Source: Akkermansiaceae bacterium UBA4145 (GTDB taxonomy: Bacteria; Verrucomicrobiota; Verrucomicrobiia; Verrucomicrobiales; Akkermansiaceae). Taken from it: 11,220 nt of DNA. Every line of letters begins with the position of its first letter. Positions within the stretch are counted from its first letter, which is position 1. Positions 1 to 7,109 of the stretch are shown here, one piece after another. The translations under genes were made by a program, and so were the position numbers. The notes under the pieces are model-generated. The model had not been told where the DNA came from. It was given only the letters and a program-made list of their open reading frames with translations, and did no database searches. The stretch spans positions 1 through 11,220 of the forward strand of contig DFWB01000208.1 of the NCBI GenBank assembly GCA_002380675.1. Direction: 5' to 3'.

Positions 1-472
1 TGCGTGGAGCAGCAGGAAAAAAAGTCCTCCCCTTAAGCAAGAGCTGGTCACCCGGAATCGCGCCATCTGGCAACTTATCAACCGCTATAAGGCAGCCGCG
101 CAGAGGCTTGGGGTTGCCCTTGTTCTTGGTGACACGCAACACCCCCCGGGGAAGAAACGCACTCCGATCACGCATTCTGACGACCGCCGCCTCTATTTCG
201 ACCTCGGTCCGTCCGTTGGCATGAAACCAGACCTCACCCCCAGCCTGCGTTCCGAGCCGTTCTTGATGGACTCCCCATAAAAGGACCCCACAGCCTATCC
301 CAGCTGCCAGCATCCACTTCCTTTTCAGCAGGAACAAGAGGGCGCCCAGAACCCCAAGGACTCCCCACTGGAAATTCCATCCCCAACCCGCACCCAAAAC
401 TCCCAGACAACTCCCGAGAGCCAAAGGCGCGAGGGGTATGAGCGCCAAACATCGAGCCGCCCCCTCTTTCAC
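1..472 (-). CDS. comEC: ComEC/Rec2 competence DNA-uptake channel, N-terminal part (runs off window)
   Basis: The first 157 residues of a ComEC/Rec2-like protein, the inner-membrane channel that carries single-stranded DNA into the cytoplasm during transformation. After a short basic start, residues 9-28 and about 36-69 are hydrophobic and form the N-terminal membrane segments. Residues 79-157 are soluble and resemble the OB-like domain (DUF4131) that follows them in this family, including the pattern PGDQLLLKGR at 140-149. The start is GTG at 472-470: AAGGGA lies 8 nt upstream, and an in-frame TAA (the stop of the upstream gene) sits just before it, so no earlier start is possible except a rare ATT. 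It lies 12 nt after the TPR-like gene and is probably cotranscribed with it. The central competence domain and the C-terminal metallo-hydrolase-like domain would lie outside the window. Family assignment rests on layout and motif style rather than a catalytic motif. Confidence 0.72.
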   Translation of the reverse strand, partial: MKEGAARCLALIPLAPLALGSCLGVLGAGWGWNFQWGVLGVLGALLFLLKRKWMLAAGIGCGVLLWGVHQERLGTQAGGEVWFHANGRTEVEIEAAVVRMRDRSAFLPRGVLRVTKNKGNPKPLRGCLIAVDKLPDGAIPGDQLLLKGRTFFPAAPR

Positions 473-484
473 GAAACAAATCCC

Positions 485-1201
485 TTAAATCGCGCCCAAT
501 TCCCGAAGGCGGTGGGTCGCGTTGGCGGAGTGTCGGGTCTCCGGAAAAAGCTCCACCACCTGTTGGAGGATACTTACCGTTTGCGGTGTATCGTCCTTCA
601 CCTCCTGGAAGAGCTCTGACAGCCTGAACATGAAGAACGCCTTGTCGTTCACCGCCCAATCACGACTTTCCATAGCAGTGCGAAGGGTCTCAATAGAGGC
701 ATCGGGGTCGCCGAGATTATCCTGTTGAATTTTGGCAATCTCCACCCACGGAAGCCGGTTCTCCGGTTGTGCGATTACCACCGCGCGGTAGGCAGCTATC
801 GCGCCGTCATATTCTCCCTGAGCATAAAACGCGCGCGCGTCATGCATGGGATCTTCTTCCACCTCCTCTGCAGACCCGTAAAACATATGGGTGAAGCGGT
901 GGACAATATTGGGCAGAACAAAAACTCCAAAAACTACCGCAGCATAGGCCGAGATCCCAAGGATGACCACGATACCCACAAGAATCTTTGCTCCCATGGA
1001 GGCCCCCTTGGGCTTCCAGTCCGCAATGGCTTCCTCTCCCGTCACCTCATTGACCACGATTCGATCCTCAACCCTGGCCAGCTCCATTTCCTCCTCGGTC
1101 GGAACCGCCTGTTTGAGCGGGCCCATTCCAATCATAACCAAACCGCCCACACAGATGAGGGCGATGAGAACGCAAAGATTTATTACAAGCTTACGGTCCA
1201 T
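485..1201 (-). CDS. Two-TM membrane protein with TPR-like C-terminal domain
   Basis: A 238-aa protein of unknown specific function. Residues 8-26 form a first membrane helix and 71-98 a second; the polar, acidic linker 30-68 lies between them. The C-terminal 120 residues are helical and TPR-like: ARAFYAQGEYDGAIAAYRAV (122-141) fits a tetratricopeptide helix pair, followed by looser copies around 152-178 and 186-219. TPRs usually bind other proteins, so this may be an envelope assembly or scaffold protein. It is directly upstream of comEC (12 nt gap, same strand), which suggests cotranscription but does not prove a role in competence. There is no Shine-Dalgarno before the ATG at 1201. The start is supported by the hydrophobic helix that follows immediately. 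Confidence 0.82.
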   Translation of the reverse strand: MDRKLVINLCVLIALICVGGLVMIGMGPLKQAVPTEEEMELARVEDRIVVNEVTGEEAIADWKPKGASMGAKILVGIVVILGISAYAAVVFGVFVLPNIVHRFTHMFYGSAEEVEEDPMHDARAFYAQGEYDGAIAAYRAVVIAQPENRLPWVEIAKIQQDNLGDPDASIETLRTAMESRDWAVNDKAFFMFRLSELFQEVKDDTPQTVSILQQVVELFPETRHSANATHRLRELGAI

Positions 1202-1293
1202 AAGTAGCGGCGCACTACGGAAAGACGAAAAGAACTGCTTAACGAAGAGTAGAAGCTCTCGAAGTTCTGATGAACTGAGGTATGAACGGACGA

Positions 1294-1319
1294 AAAGCCA
1301 CGGCCTTCACCGTGACTTT
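1294..1319 (-). terminator. Intrinsic terminator after micro-lipoprotein 1
   Basis: On the minus strand a 10-bp stem (AAAGTCACGG with CCGTGGCTTT, one G-T wobble) closes a 6-nt TGAAGG loop and ends in TTTT. It lies about 60 nt beyond the stop at 1382 and before the start of the TPR-like gene, so it separates the two. The T run is short, so strength is uncertain. Confidence 0.55.
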
Positions 1320-1381
1320 GCGTGGGGGAAGGGCAGTGGTCTTGAGAGAACGGGCTCTATTCAACCGCTACCCGAATACGC

Positions 1382-1543
1382 TTACTTCTCGTTCGCGTAG
1401 TCTATGGTTGGGAGCTCCTTGAAATCTGGAAGCTTCCGCAGAGGCGGAGCAGTCGCTTCGCCCGAGGAGCACCCACAGGAGCTCAGAGCGAGTGCAGTTG
1501 CGGCTACGCCGGCGAGGGCAAAAATCTGAATGAGTTTTTTCAT
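1382..1543 (-). CDS. Micro-lipoprotein 1 (53 aa)
   Basis: A 53-aa predicted lipoprotein. The start MKKLIQIFALAG gives a classic signal peptide: two lysines, a hydrophobic core, then the lipobox LSSC with the lipid-modified cysteine at residue 22, followed by GCSS. That leaves a mature peptide of about 32 residues with a basic and acidic tail ending in NEK. An in-frame ATG 11 codons upstream exists, but it would add a hydrophilic leader ahead of the signal, so the ATG at 1543-1541 is preferred. No Shine-Dalgarno is visible. It is one of three such genes in tandem. No known family was recognised. Entericidin-like or other small lipoproteins are only a loose analogy. Confidence 0.75.
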   Translation of the reverse strand: MKKLIQIFALAGVAATALALSSCGCSSGEATAPPLRKLPDFKELPTIDYANEK

Positions 1544-1610
1544 AGTTATTGTCTGGAGGCTGCGCTGGCGGAACACTCGGGTGAGGCTCCCCTCTTCTCA
1601 AGGTAAAAAT

Positions 1611-1646
1611 CAAGCCCGGGACCACAAATCCGCAGTCCCGGGCTTG
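1611..1646 (-). terminator. Strong intrinsic terminator after micro-lipoprotein 2
   Basis: A perfect 12-bp inverted repeat (CAAGCCCGGGAC / GTCCCGGGCTTG) with a 12-nt loop. On the minus strand it is followed at once by ATTTTTACC, giving the T tract of a rho-independent terminator. It lies 16 nt after the stop of the 41-aa lipoprotein gene and before the 53-aa gene, so these two should be transcribed separately, or with strong attenuation between them. Confidence 0.85.
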
Positions 1647-1661
1647 ATGGAAATGATCTGG

Positions 1662-1787
1662 CTACTTACCGGGGACCACCATGGTGGGCGGTGGAGTTGG
1701 GGCAGGAGCGTGCTGGTGCGAAGCGCATGAGGCGAGGGCCAAACCGGCCAAAGCCGTTAGGGCGGCAATAATTCTGGTGAGTTTCAT
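1662..1787 (-). CDS. Micro-lipoprotein 2 (41 aa)
   Basis: A 41-aa predicted lipoprotein. MKLTRIIAALTALAGLALAS is an n-region plus hydrophobic core, and the lipobox LASC places the lipidated cysteine at residue 21. The mature part is only 21 residues, ASHQHAPAPTPPPTMVVPGK after the cysteine, which is proline-rich and contains two histidines. It is too small for an enzyme, and its role is unknown. It matches its two neighbours in size, signal and C-terminal lysine but not in mature sequence. The ATG at 1787-1785 has no clear Shine-Dalgarno. A perfect terminator hairpin follows, which supports a real short transcription unit. Confidence 0.72.
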   Translation of the reverse strand: MKLTRIIAALTALAGLALASCASHQHAPAPTPPPTMVVPGK

Positions 1788-1862
1788 GGTTAATGTGAGG
1801 TGGCGCCCCAGAGTATTCTGGGAGCCGAATAAGCCTGCCTGATTATCAGTCGCTCTTAAAGA

Positions 1863-1982
1863 TTATTTTGCCGGGGCGACGTAACTTGGTGGGTCGGCCA
1901 TTGGCGGGCCTTGGGAACAGGAGGAGAAAAGGGCGGCTCCCATAACGGCTGATATGCTGGCGATTATCTTAAGGAATTTCAT
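1863..1982 (-). CDS. Micro-lipoprotein 3 (39 aa)
   Basis: A 39-aa predicted lipoprotein. MKFLKIIASISAVMGAALFS is the signal peptide; FSSC gives the lipobox, with the cysteine at residue 22. The mature peptide (CSQGPPMADPPSYVAPAK) is 18 residues, proline-rich and without charge except near the end. The frame stays open upstream, but that stretch is hydrophilic and arginine-rich, so the ATG at 1982-1980 directly before the signal is chosen. No Shine-Dalgarno is visible. The gene is divergent from asd. A 6-7-bp hairpin (CCCAGA / TCTGGG at about 1808-1823) follows it but lacks a T tract. Function unknown. Confidence 0.68.
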   Translation of the reverse strand: MKFLKIIASISAVMGAALFSSCSQGPPMADPPSYVAPAK

Positions 1983-2205
1983 TATCTCGCTGGTTTCAGT
2001 TAGAATTCTTTGAGCGGCTGAAGTGCCGGGATCCCTTGAGCATAGGACCCGTCGGAGCGACCGCAAGAGTGAAAGCCTGCTCTCCCGGCCTCACACCGCA
2101 GATCCACTACCCTCCATAAACACGCCTTTCAGAAGAAGTATTTTGATCCGAATGACACGTTTGAGACTAGACTAACTGTTGCTTTCCCATCACACCCAGC
2201 GCGCC

Positions 2206-3210
2206 ATGTCCTATTCCCCTCATGTTGCCATCGCTGGTGCCACGGGCGCCGTCGGAGAGGAAATGCTCAAGTGCCTCGAACAGCGCAATTTTCCCGTCGG
2301 TAAGATTTCCCTTCTGGCCTCCGCCCGCTCGGCTGGCAGAAAAATTCTTTTCTGCGGAGAGGAGCACGTCGTTCAGGAGCTAGGCCATGATTCCTTCAAG
2401 GGTGTGGACATCGCCCTCTTCAGCGCGGGGGGTGCTCTCTCCCTGGAATATGGCCCTTCCGCTGCAAAGGCGGGCGCAGTAGTCATCGATAACTCTTCCG
2501 CCTTCCGAATGGATCCAGAGGTGCCTCTGGTCCTTCCCGAGGTCAATCCCGCTGCAGCCCAGACCCGCCCGAAGGGCATCATCGCCAATCCGAATTGCAC
2601 CACCATTATTACGATGATGGGTCTGAATCCATTGCACCAGAAATTCGGATTACGCTCCATCATTGCCTCTAGCTATCAGGCCGTTTCGGGAAGCGGCCAA
2701 GCCGGTATCGAGGAGCTCGATCGCCAAGTTCAGGCACTCATCGAGGGCAAGGCCGAGATCCCACAAGAGGTCTACCCACAACAAATCGCCTTTAACGTCA
2801 TCCCCCATGTCGACCAGTTTGTCGAAGGCGGCTACACGAGGGAAGAGCTGAAGATGGTCAATGAAAGCCGCAAAATTCTCGGCCTGCCTGACCTTAAGGT
2901 CACTTGCACCTGCGTGCGTGTACCGGTCTACCGTTCCCATGCAGTATCGGTGACTGCCCAGTTCGCAACAGCCCCCAGCGTAGAGTCCGCGCGCCTTGCC
3001 TACCAAGGCTGCCCCGGGATCCGGGTAGTGGATAATCCATCCGAGGCTCTCTACCCTACTCCGTTGGACACAACGGAGAAGGACGACTGCCTTGTAGGAA
3101 GAATCCGTGAGGATCTGGTGATGGATAACGCCCTTGCCCTCTGGGTCGTTGGAGACCAGGTGAGAAAAGGGGCGGCCTTAAATGCGGTTCAAATCGCAGA
3201 ATTAATCTGA
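2206..3210 (+). CDS. asd: Aspartate-semialdehyde dehydrogenase
   Basis: The 334-aa protein reduces aspartyl-4-phosphate to aspartate-4-semialdehyde with NADPH, feeding lysine, diaminopimelate, threonine and methionine synthesis in the cytoplasm. Visible motifs are the Rossmann glycine loop GATGAVG (11-17), the catalytic cysteine in ANPNCTT (Cys131), SSYQAVSG (155-162) with the substrate-side glutamine, R238, and the catalytic histidine in YRSHAVS (His245). Length matches the shorter bacterial branch of the family. The ATG at 2206 is preferred over a TTG 27 nt upstream, because the Rossmann fold then starts a few residues after the Met. No Shine-Dalgarno or convincing promoter is seen upstream. 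ispA follows after 78 nt, with a weak hairpin between them. Confidence 0.97.
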   Translation: MSYSPHVAIAGATGAVGEEMLKCLEQRNFPVGKISLLASARSAGRKILFCGEEHVVQELGHDSFKGVDIALFSAGGALSLEYGPSAAKAGAVVIDNSSAFRMDPEVPLVLPEVNPAAAQTRPKGIIANPNCTTIITMMGLNPLHQKFGLRSIIASSYQAVSGSGQAGIEELDRQVQALIEGKAEIPQEVYPQQIAFNVIPHVDQFVEGGYTREELKMVNESRKILGLPDLKVTCTCVRVPVYRSHAVSVTAQFATAPSVESARLAYQGCPGIRVVDNPSEALYPTPLDTTEKDDCLVGRIREDLVMDNALALWVVGDQVRKGAALNAVQIAELI

Positions 3211-3261
3211 ACGGAACCTAAACATGGGGCACGAGACTTCCTCGGATAGGATTGGAAGCTT

Positions 3262-3278
3262 GGGGAAAGCCCCTTTTT
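3262..3278 (+). terminator. Possible weak terminator between asd and the prenyl synthase gene
   Basis: GGGG-AAAG-CCCC is followed by TTTTT. The layout is that of an intrinsic terminator, but the stem has only 4 bp, so it may end only part of the asd transcripts or none. It sits 11 nt before the next start codon. Confidence 0.35.
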
Positions 3279-3288
3279 AGGTATTTTT

Positions 3289-4179
3289 ATGTCAGTGTCC
3301 GATCTTAAGGCTTACCTCCGGAAGCGACAGCGCATCGTTGATACCGCGCTGCGCCGCTTTCTGCCCAAGCCAAGCGTCCGCCCTGCCACCGTTCACCGAG
3401 CAATGCGCCATCCCGTATTTGCCGGTGGCAAACGGCTGAGACCCGTCCTTTGTCTCGCCGCGGCAGAATGCTGCGGTGGCGCCAGCGAGGAGGCGCTCGC
3501 TCCAGCCTGCGCGGTGGAACTAATCCATACCTACTCTCTGGTTCATGATGATCTTCCTTGCATGGACAACGACGACCTGCGCCGGGGTAAGCCTACGACT
3601 CACGTCGCTTACGGTGAGGGGGTCGCGGTCCTCGCGGGCGATGCGATCCTGACCGAAGCCTTCGCCATCATTGCTCAGACTCCAGAATGCAAAAGATACC
3701 GGACCCGCGACTACGTCACTGAGCTTGCATTTTGCGCGGACTCCCGGCGCCTGATCGGGGGACAGATCATGGACTTGGAGGCCGAAGGCCAGAACCTCTC
3801 CAAGGCGCAACTTGCCAAAATTCATGAGGCCAAGACCGCGGCTCTGTTAACCTCCTCGCTACGGCTCGGCGCAATGAGCGCCAACGCGACACCCCGGCAG
3901 TTGAAAGCATTAACAGAATTCGGAAAATCCCTCGGCCTCGCCTTTCAGGTGATCGACGATATTCTCGATGTCACTCAGTCGACCGCGACTCTTGGGAAAA
4001 CTGCAGGAAAGGATGCTCAGGTAGACAAAGCGACCTACCCGGGAATCCTGGGTCTTGAAAAGAGCAGGCAGGAAGCGCACAGGCTCACAGGAAAAGCCCT
4101 GAGCGCACTCGAAGCGCTGGGCCCAAACGCCACCCGCCTCGACGAGATCGCCCACTACCTTCTGGACCGCGATTTCTAA
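3289..4179 (+). CDS. ispA: Farnesyl diphosphate synthase / polyprenyl synthetase (IspA family)
   Basis: A 296-aa trans-prenyltransferase that condenses isopentenyl diphosphate with allylic diphosphates to give C15 (or C20) chains for undecaprenyl phosphate, quinones and other isoprenoids. The family motifs are all present: GGKRLRP (46-52), the first aspartate-rich motif DDLPCMDND (87-95) followed by DLRRGKPTTH, GGQIMDLE (157-164), the second aspartate-rich motif DDILD (223-227), and LGKTAGKD...KATYP (235-251). The YSLVHDDLP stretch closely resembles the bacterial farnesyl synthase type, so C15 is the likelier product, though chain length cannot be settled by eye. The ATG at 3289 follows a T-rich leader with a weak AGG. 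It converges with the barrel gene, with only 18 nt between the stops. Confidence 0.93.
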   Translation: MSVSDLKAYLRKRQRIVDTALRRFLPKPSVRPATVHRAMRHPVFAGGKRLRPVLCLAAAECCGGASEEALAPACAVELIHTYSLVHDDLPCMDNDDLRRGKPTTHVAYGEGVAVLAGDAILTEAFAIIAQTPECKRYRTRDYVTELAFCADSRRLIGGQIMDLEAEGQNLSKAQLAKIHEAKTAALLTSSLRLGAMSANATPRQLKALTEFGKSLGLAFQVIDDILDVTQSTATLGKTAGKDAQVDKATYPGILGLEKSRQEAHRLTGKALSALEALGPNATRLDEIAHYLLDRDF

Positions 4180-4197
4180 TTACGATTTTCAGGCGGC

Positions 4198-6369
4198 TTA
4201 GAATCTGAAGGTCGCGTCCGCCTTGAGCGTTAGATCTGACCGCTCCAGCCCCAGTCCGCGATCCTCCGCGAGCAGAGATTGATTGAGGACGAGGAAGATT
4301 GTCGAACCCGGGCGATATTCCCAACGGATTCTTGAGTTGAACCCCACCTCCCGGGAGAGGCTGTCGTATTGCACAAGACTGGACCACCCCAAGTCCGGCG
4401 TGAAATTCCAGTTAAAGCCAAGACTCCCTACATGGGCATCGAATTCGCCCCCCCCGAGATCCACTCGATTATATTGGTACGTTCCCTTGATTCGAAAATG
4501 TCGGTTCGGATTCCACTCAAGCTCTGCGGACGCCTTTGCCCGCCAACCATCGTAGAACTGCCCCGCTTCCACCGAGAACTCTCCCCAAATTGGGCGCGAA
4601 CTTGTCGTCTCATACTCCAAACGTGCCTTCGTCCATGAATAATCGCCTGCGGGCACCGTCACGTTCCCGATATCAAAGCCTTCCAGGGGGCGATCCACAT
4701 CATGAGAAATTCGCAGGAACAACTCATCGGTGCTGGCAAAGTCGATATTGAAGGGCACCACCCCCAAGCGAGCCGAATCCAACCCCCCTGAAGTGAGAGA
4801 AGTAACTTGGAAATCCGCCCCCCTCGCGAGTTGCCGATACCACCCCGATCCTCCGGGCCGATCCTTTCGACGCAGCAGGCCCGAGACGGTGCGGACACCA
4901 GTGCGCTGAATATACCCCAAGGCCGGATTGAAATCGGATCCGATCTCCATGTAACTCAAGGTCCCGTCCCAGCGATCGTTAGGATACGACACCTGAGCAC
5001 CAAAGGCATAATCCGTTCCATGGCCACCCCCGGCCGCCTCAGCGTAGTTTCCCAGAGCATAGAAATTCGCCTCGAGGATCTTGTCCTGAAAAAACTCGTT
5101 CGTCCGGTAAGTGAAGTCTAACCCTCCCACATAATTATCCAGATTGGAGGCAGGGTTTCCTCCAGTAGCGATCACTCCCACCCGGGATTGCGCAAACACC
5201 TGCTTCGTCACCCGGGCCGCAAACACATCCTGCTCCCCCAGCCCGGACGAACCATCCAGGCGGGCATGGGTCAATCCGATATCATAATCCCCAAGTCTTC
5301 CTGCCAGCTTGCTCGCCAGTTGGATTGGAATGATCTCGCCATCGGCCAATCCAATCCTCCTCGTAAAATAAGGCAGGAAAGTTGGGCCTCGACTCTTCCT
5401 CTGCATTCCCGGGCCAAAATCATAGATTCCGCTATCCTCGAGGAAGAAATCCCTTTTCTCAGGAAAGAACAGAGGGAAGCGACTGAAATTGACGACCCGC
5501 TGATCAACCTCGGTCTCCGCAAAATCTGTATTGTAACTGAGGGTTGCGGAAAAACTCGGGGTCACCCGGTAGCGTATATTCGCCCCTACGTCTCCTCCGA
5601 GGCTATCCACCTCACTCCCTCCACTCCCGTAACGGCCCACAGCATAGGGCGAAAGCTCCAATCCAAGACCCTGCCGCATGCCTCCTAGTCCCGTGATATC
5701 CCCCGCCTCAACTGCATTGTGAGATTTGATTTCGTCTTTCCACCCCGTCCAACGAATAGATTCGTTTTTCCTTCTAATTCTCCGGGACATGTTGAAGCCC
5801 CAGACTGTCCCCTCGGGATCAAAGCTCAGGGTTTTAAAGGGAACTGCCATCTCCACGAACCATCCTTCTTTCGTGATAACCGCCTTCGAAGTCCAGATGC
5901 CGTCCCAAGAAAAGTTTGTTCCCGTGTTATTGGTAATCAGAGCGTCACTCTGTGCCCCGGTGGGGTTCACAGCAAAGACGTAGCCGTTGCGCTGATCATG
6001 GTAAGTATCAAAGAAGAGGTAGACGAAATCTGACCCTGTATACATCCGGTCCCTGACCATCGAGCGAGCCATTACGCCACCGGGTTCAGAATCATAGCAC
6101 CAAACAGCCACGTAAAGATGGTCAAGATCATAGGCGATTGCGAACTCTGTCCGCTCCGTGGCCGGAGTTCCCCGGCCAGGGTCATATTGCCGGAATCCCC
6201 CGCCTTTTGGTGCTCGCTGCCAGGCCTCCTCATCCAAGAGGCCGTCCACTTTCAGGCGCTCCCCGGGCTCGAGTTTCAAGGCCGCTATTCTGGGCTTCTG
6301 TTCGGCATGTCCTCCGACTAGTGATCCCAGCCAGATGAAGGCTACCAGGTAGTAAAAACCGCTCCTCAT
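4198..6369 (-). CDS. CBM9-like / DUF5916 outer-membrane beta-barrel protein
   Basis: A 723-aa secreted protein. MRSGFYYLVAFIWLGSLVGG is a signal peptide with likely cleavage after HA (residue 22). Residues about 38-230 form a CBM9-like beta-sandwich, opening with VDGLLDEEAW (41-50) and including YLFFDTYHDQRNGYVFAVNP and WFVEMAVPF. The rest matches the DUF5916 type: paired beta strands, FFPEKRDFFLE (301-311), and a terminal phenylalanine (TFRF) typical of proteins inserted by the BAM machinery. Some relatives sit with carbohydrate or peptide uptake genes, but no substrate is known here. The frame is open for 43 codons upstream, but that part is not a signal peptide, so the ATG at 6369-6367 is chosen; AAAGGA lies almost against it. 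It is divergent from the secreted 191-aa gene. Confidence 0.87.
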   Translation of the reverse strand: MRSGFYYLVAFIWLGSLVGGHAEQKPRIAALKLEPGERLKVDGLLDEEAWQRAPKGGGFRQYDPGRGTPATERTEFAIAYDLDHLYVAVWCYDSEPGGVMARSMVRDRMYTGSDFVYLFFDTYHDQRNGYVFAVNPTGAQSDALITNNTGTNFSWDGIWTSKAVITKEGWFVEMAVPFKTLSFDPEGTVWGFNMSRRIRRKNESIRWTGWKDEIKSHNAVEAGDITGLGGMRQGLGLELSPYAVGRYGSGGSEVDSLGGDVGANIRYRVTPSFSATLSYNTDFAETEVDQRVVNFSRFPLFFPEKRDFFLEDSGIYDFGPGMQRKSRGPTFLPYFTRRIGLADGEIIPIQLASKLAGRLGDYDIGLTHARLDGSSGLGEQDVFAARVTKQVFAQSRVGVIATGGNPASNLDNYVGGLDFTYRTNEFFQDKILEANFYALGNYAEAAGGGHGTDYAFGAQVSYPNDRWDGTLSYMEIGSDFNPALGYIQRTGVRTVSGLLRRKDRPGGSGWYRQLARGADFQVTSLTSGGLDSARLGVVPFNIDFASTDELFLRISHDVDRPLEGFDIGNVTVPAGDYSWTKARLEYETTSSRPIWGEFSVEAGQFYDGWRAKASAELEWNPNRHFRIKGTYQYNRVDLGGGEFDAHVGSLGFNWNFTPDLGWSSLVQYDSLSREVGFNSRIRWEYRPGSTIFLVLNQSLLAEDRGLGLERSDLTLKADATFRF

Positions 6370-6460
6370 TCCTTTACCCCGCAGGATCGGATCCTTGCGG
6401 CGAGTGAAGACAACCCAGACCACGCGAATGGTCAAGACCGAGCACTCAAACGGGGCAATT

Positions 6461-6475
6461 CCTGTATAAAGGAGG
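6461..6475 (+). promoter_or_regulatory. Promoter-like TATAAA overlapping an AAGGAGG box, far upstream of the start
   Basis: TATAAA (6465-6470) resembles a -10 element for the plus-strand 191-aa gene, giving a leader of about 50 nt. No good -35 is found at the right spacing (GCACTC). AAGGAGG (6469-6475) is a perfect Shine-Dalgarno sequence but lies 51 nt before the ATG at 6527. The only start codon near it, a GTG at 6484, is out of frame with the gene. Confidence 0.3.
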
Positions 6476-6526
6476 CAACATTCGTGCTTTCCCCGCACCC
6501 CGCTTCCGGTTCAAGCTCACTCCACC

Positions 6527-7102
6527 ATGAAGTCTGTCCACACCCTTTTCACTGCGTTCGCCTTTTTTGCCATCCTTCCCGCCACAGCCGAGGAAGAGAA
6601 AGCCCCGGCCAAGAACCAGCAAGCAGCGGAGTCTTCGGCCAAATCCCCAGCAGTTAAGCCAGTGGATGGCGGTGCCGTGGAGAAAAAGTTCATTGGAAAA
6701 TGGGCCCCTGATCCCAAAGCCATGATGAACGAGCTTCAAAAAGGACTTGGGGACGACCCTGCAGCCGCCGCAGCTCTACCTCTCATTGAAGCCATGATGC
6801 AGAACATGGCCGTGAGCGTAGACAAGGGAGCCGTGACCATTCACGCCATGGGGGAAAAGCAGACCGCGACCTATACGATTACAAAGGTCGATAAAGCTGC
6901 AAACAAGCTCACCATGCAGATCACCGATGACGAAGGAGAGGGCGAGGGATCAGCCACCATCGAGGAGAAGAAGGATGGCAGCAAAACCCTCACCTTGGAA
7001 AAAGATGGGGAAAAGTTCATTCTAAACAGTATCACGGATTCAGAGTTCGAGAAGCGTCAGAATGCAGCGGCACAAGCGCCCCTGTTTCCTGGCCTCGAGT
7101 AA
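6527..7102 (+). CDS. Secreted hypothetical protein (191 aa)
   Basis: A 191-aa exported protein of no recognised family. Residues 1-21 are a Sec signal peptide (hydrophobic core FTAFAFFAILPATA, cleavage likely after ATA). A low-complexity, Ala/Lys/Glu-rich linker (22-50) follows, then a compact domain starting FIGKWAPDPKAM (55-66). This has alpha-helical residues 62-93 and then beta-rich, charged strands (94-165), ending EKRQNAAAQAPLFPGLE. The GKW opening followed by alternating strands recalls small periplasmic lipocalin-like domains, but this is only a resemblance. There is no lipobox. It is divergent from the barrel gene (157 nt between starts) and converges with the beta-propeller gene, with 7 nt between the stops. 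No usable Shine-Dalgarno lies next to the ATG. Confidence 0.8.
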   Translation: MKSVHTLFTAFAFFAILPATAEEEKAPAKNQQAAESSAKSPAVKPVDGGAVEKKFIGKWAPDPKAMMNELQKGLGDDPAAAAALPLIEAMMQNMAVSVDKGAVTIHAMGEKQTATYTITKVDKAANKLTMQITDDEGEGEGSATIEEKKDGSKTLTLEKDGEKFILNSITDSEFEKRQNAAAQAPLFPGLE

Positions 7103-7109
7103 CTACTCC

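Noticed and set aside
234..659. A 141-codon open frame on the minus strand overlapping both the TPR-like gene and comEC
   Set aside because: It overlaps a GTG-started comEC frame with clear family features and the TPR-like gene. Its own translation is low-complexity and has no domain.
1263..1276. Small palindrome AGTTC-TGAT-GAACT upstream of the TPR-like gene
   Set aside because: A 5-bp arm is within what is expected by chance, with no second copy or nearby regulator to support an operator.
2142..2172. Possible sigma-70 promoter upstream of asd (TTGATC ... TAGACT)
   Set aside because: The spacing is 19 nt and the -10 match is poor, so it is not distinguishable from chance.
4174..4203. Inverted repeat TTCTAA / TTAGAA across the ends of the prenyl synthase and barrel genes
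   Set aside because: Both proteins simply end Phe-stop (TTC TAA) on opposite strands, so the repeat arises by coincidence. The loop is 18 nt and no T run follows.
4807..6033. Several long open frames on the plus strand opposite the barrel gene (4807-5121, 5188-5688, 5719-6033)
   Set aside because: They are antisense shadows of a well-supported 723-aa gene and show no coherent protein features.
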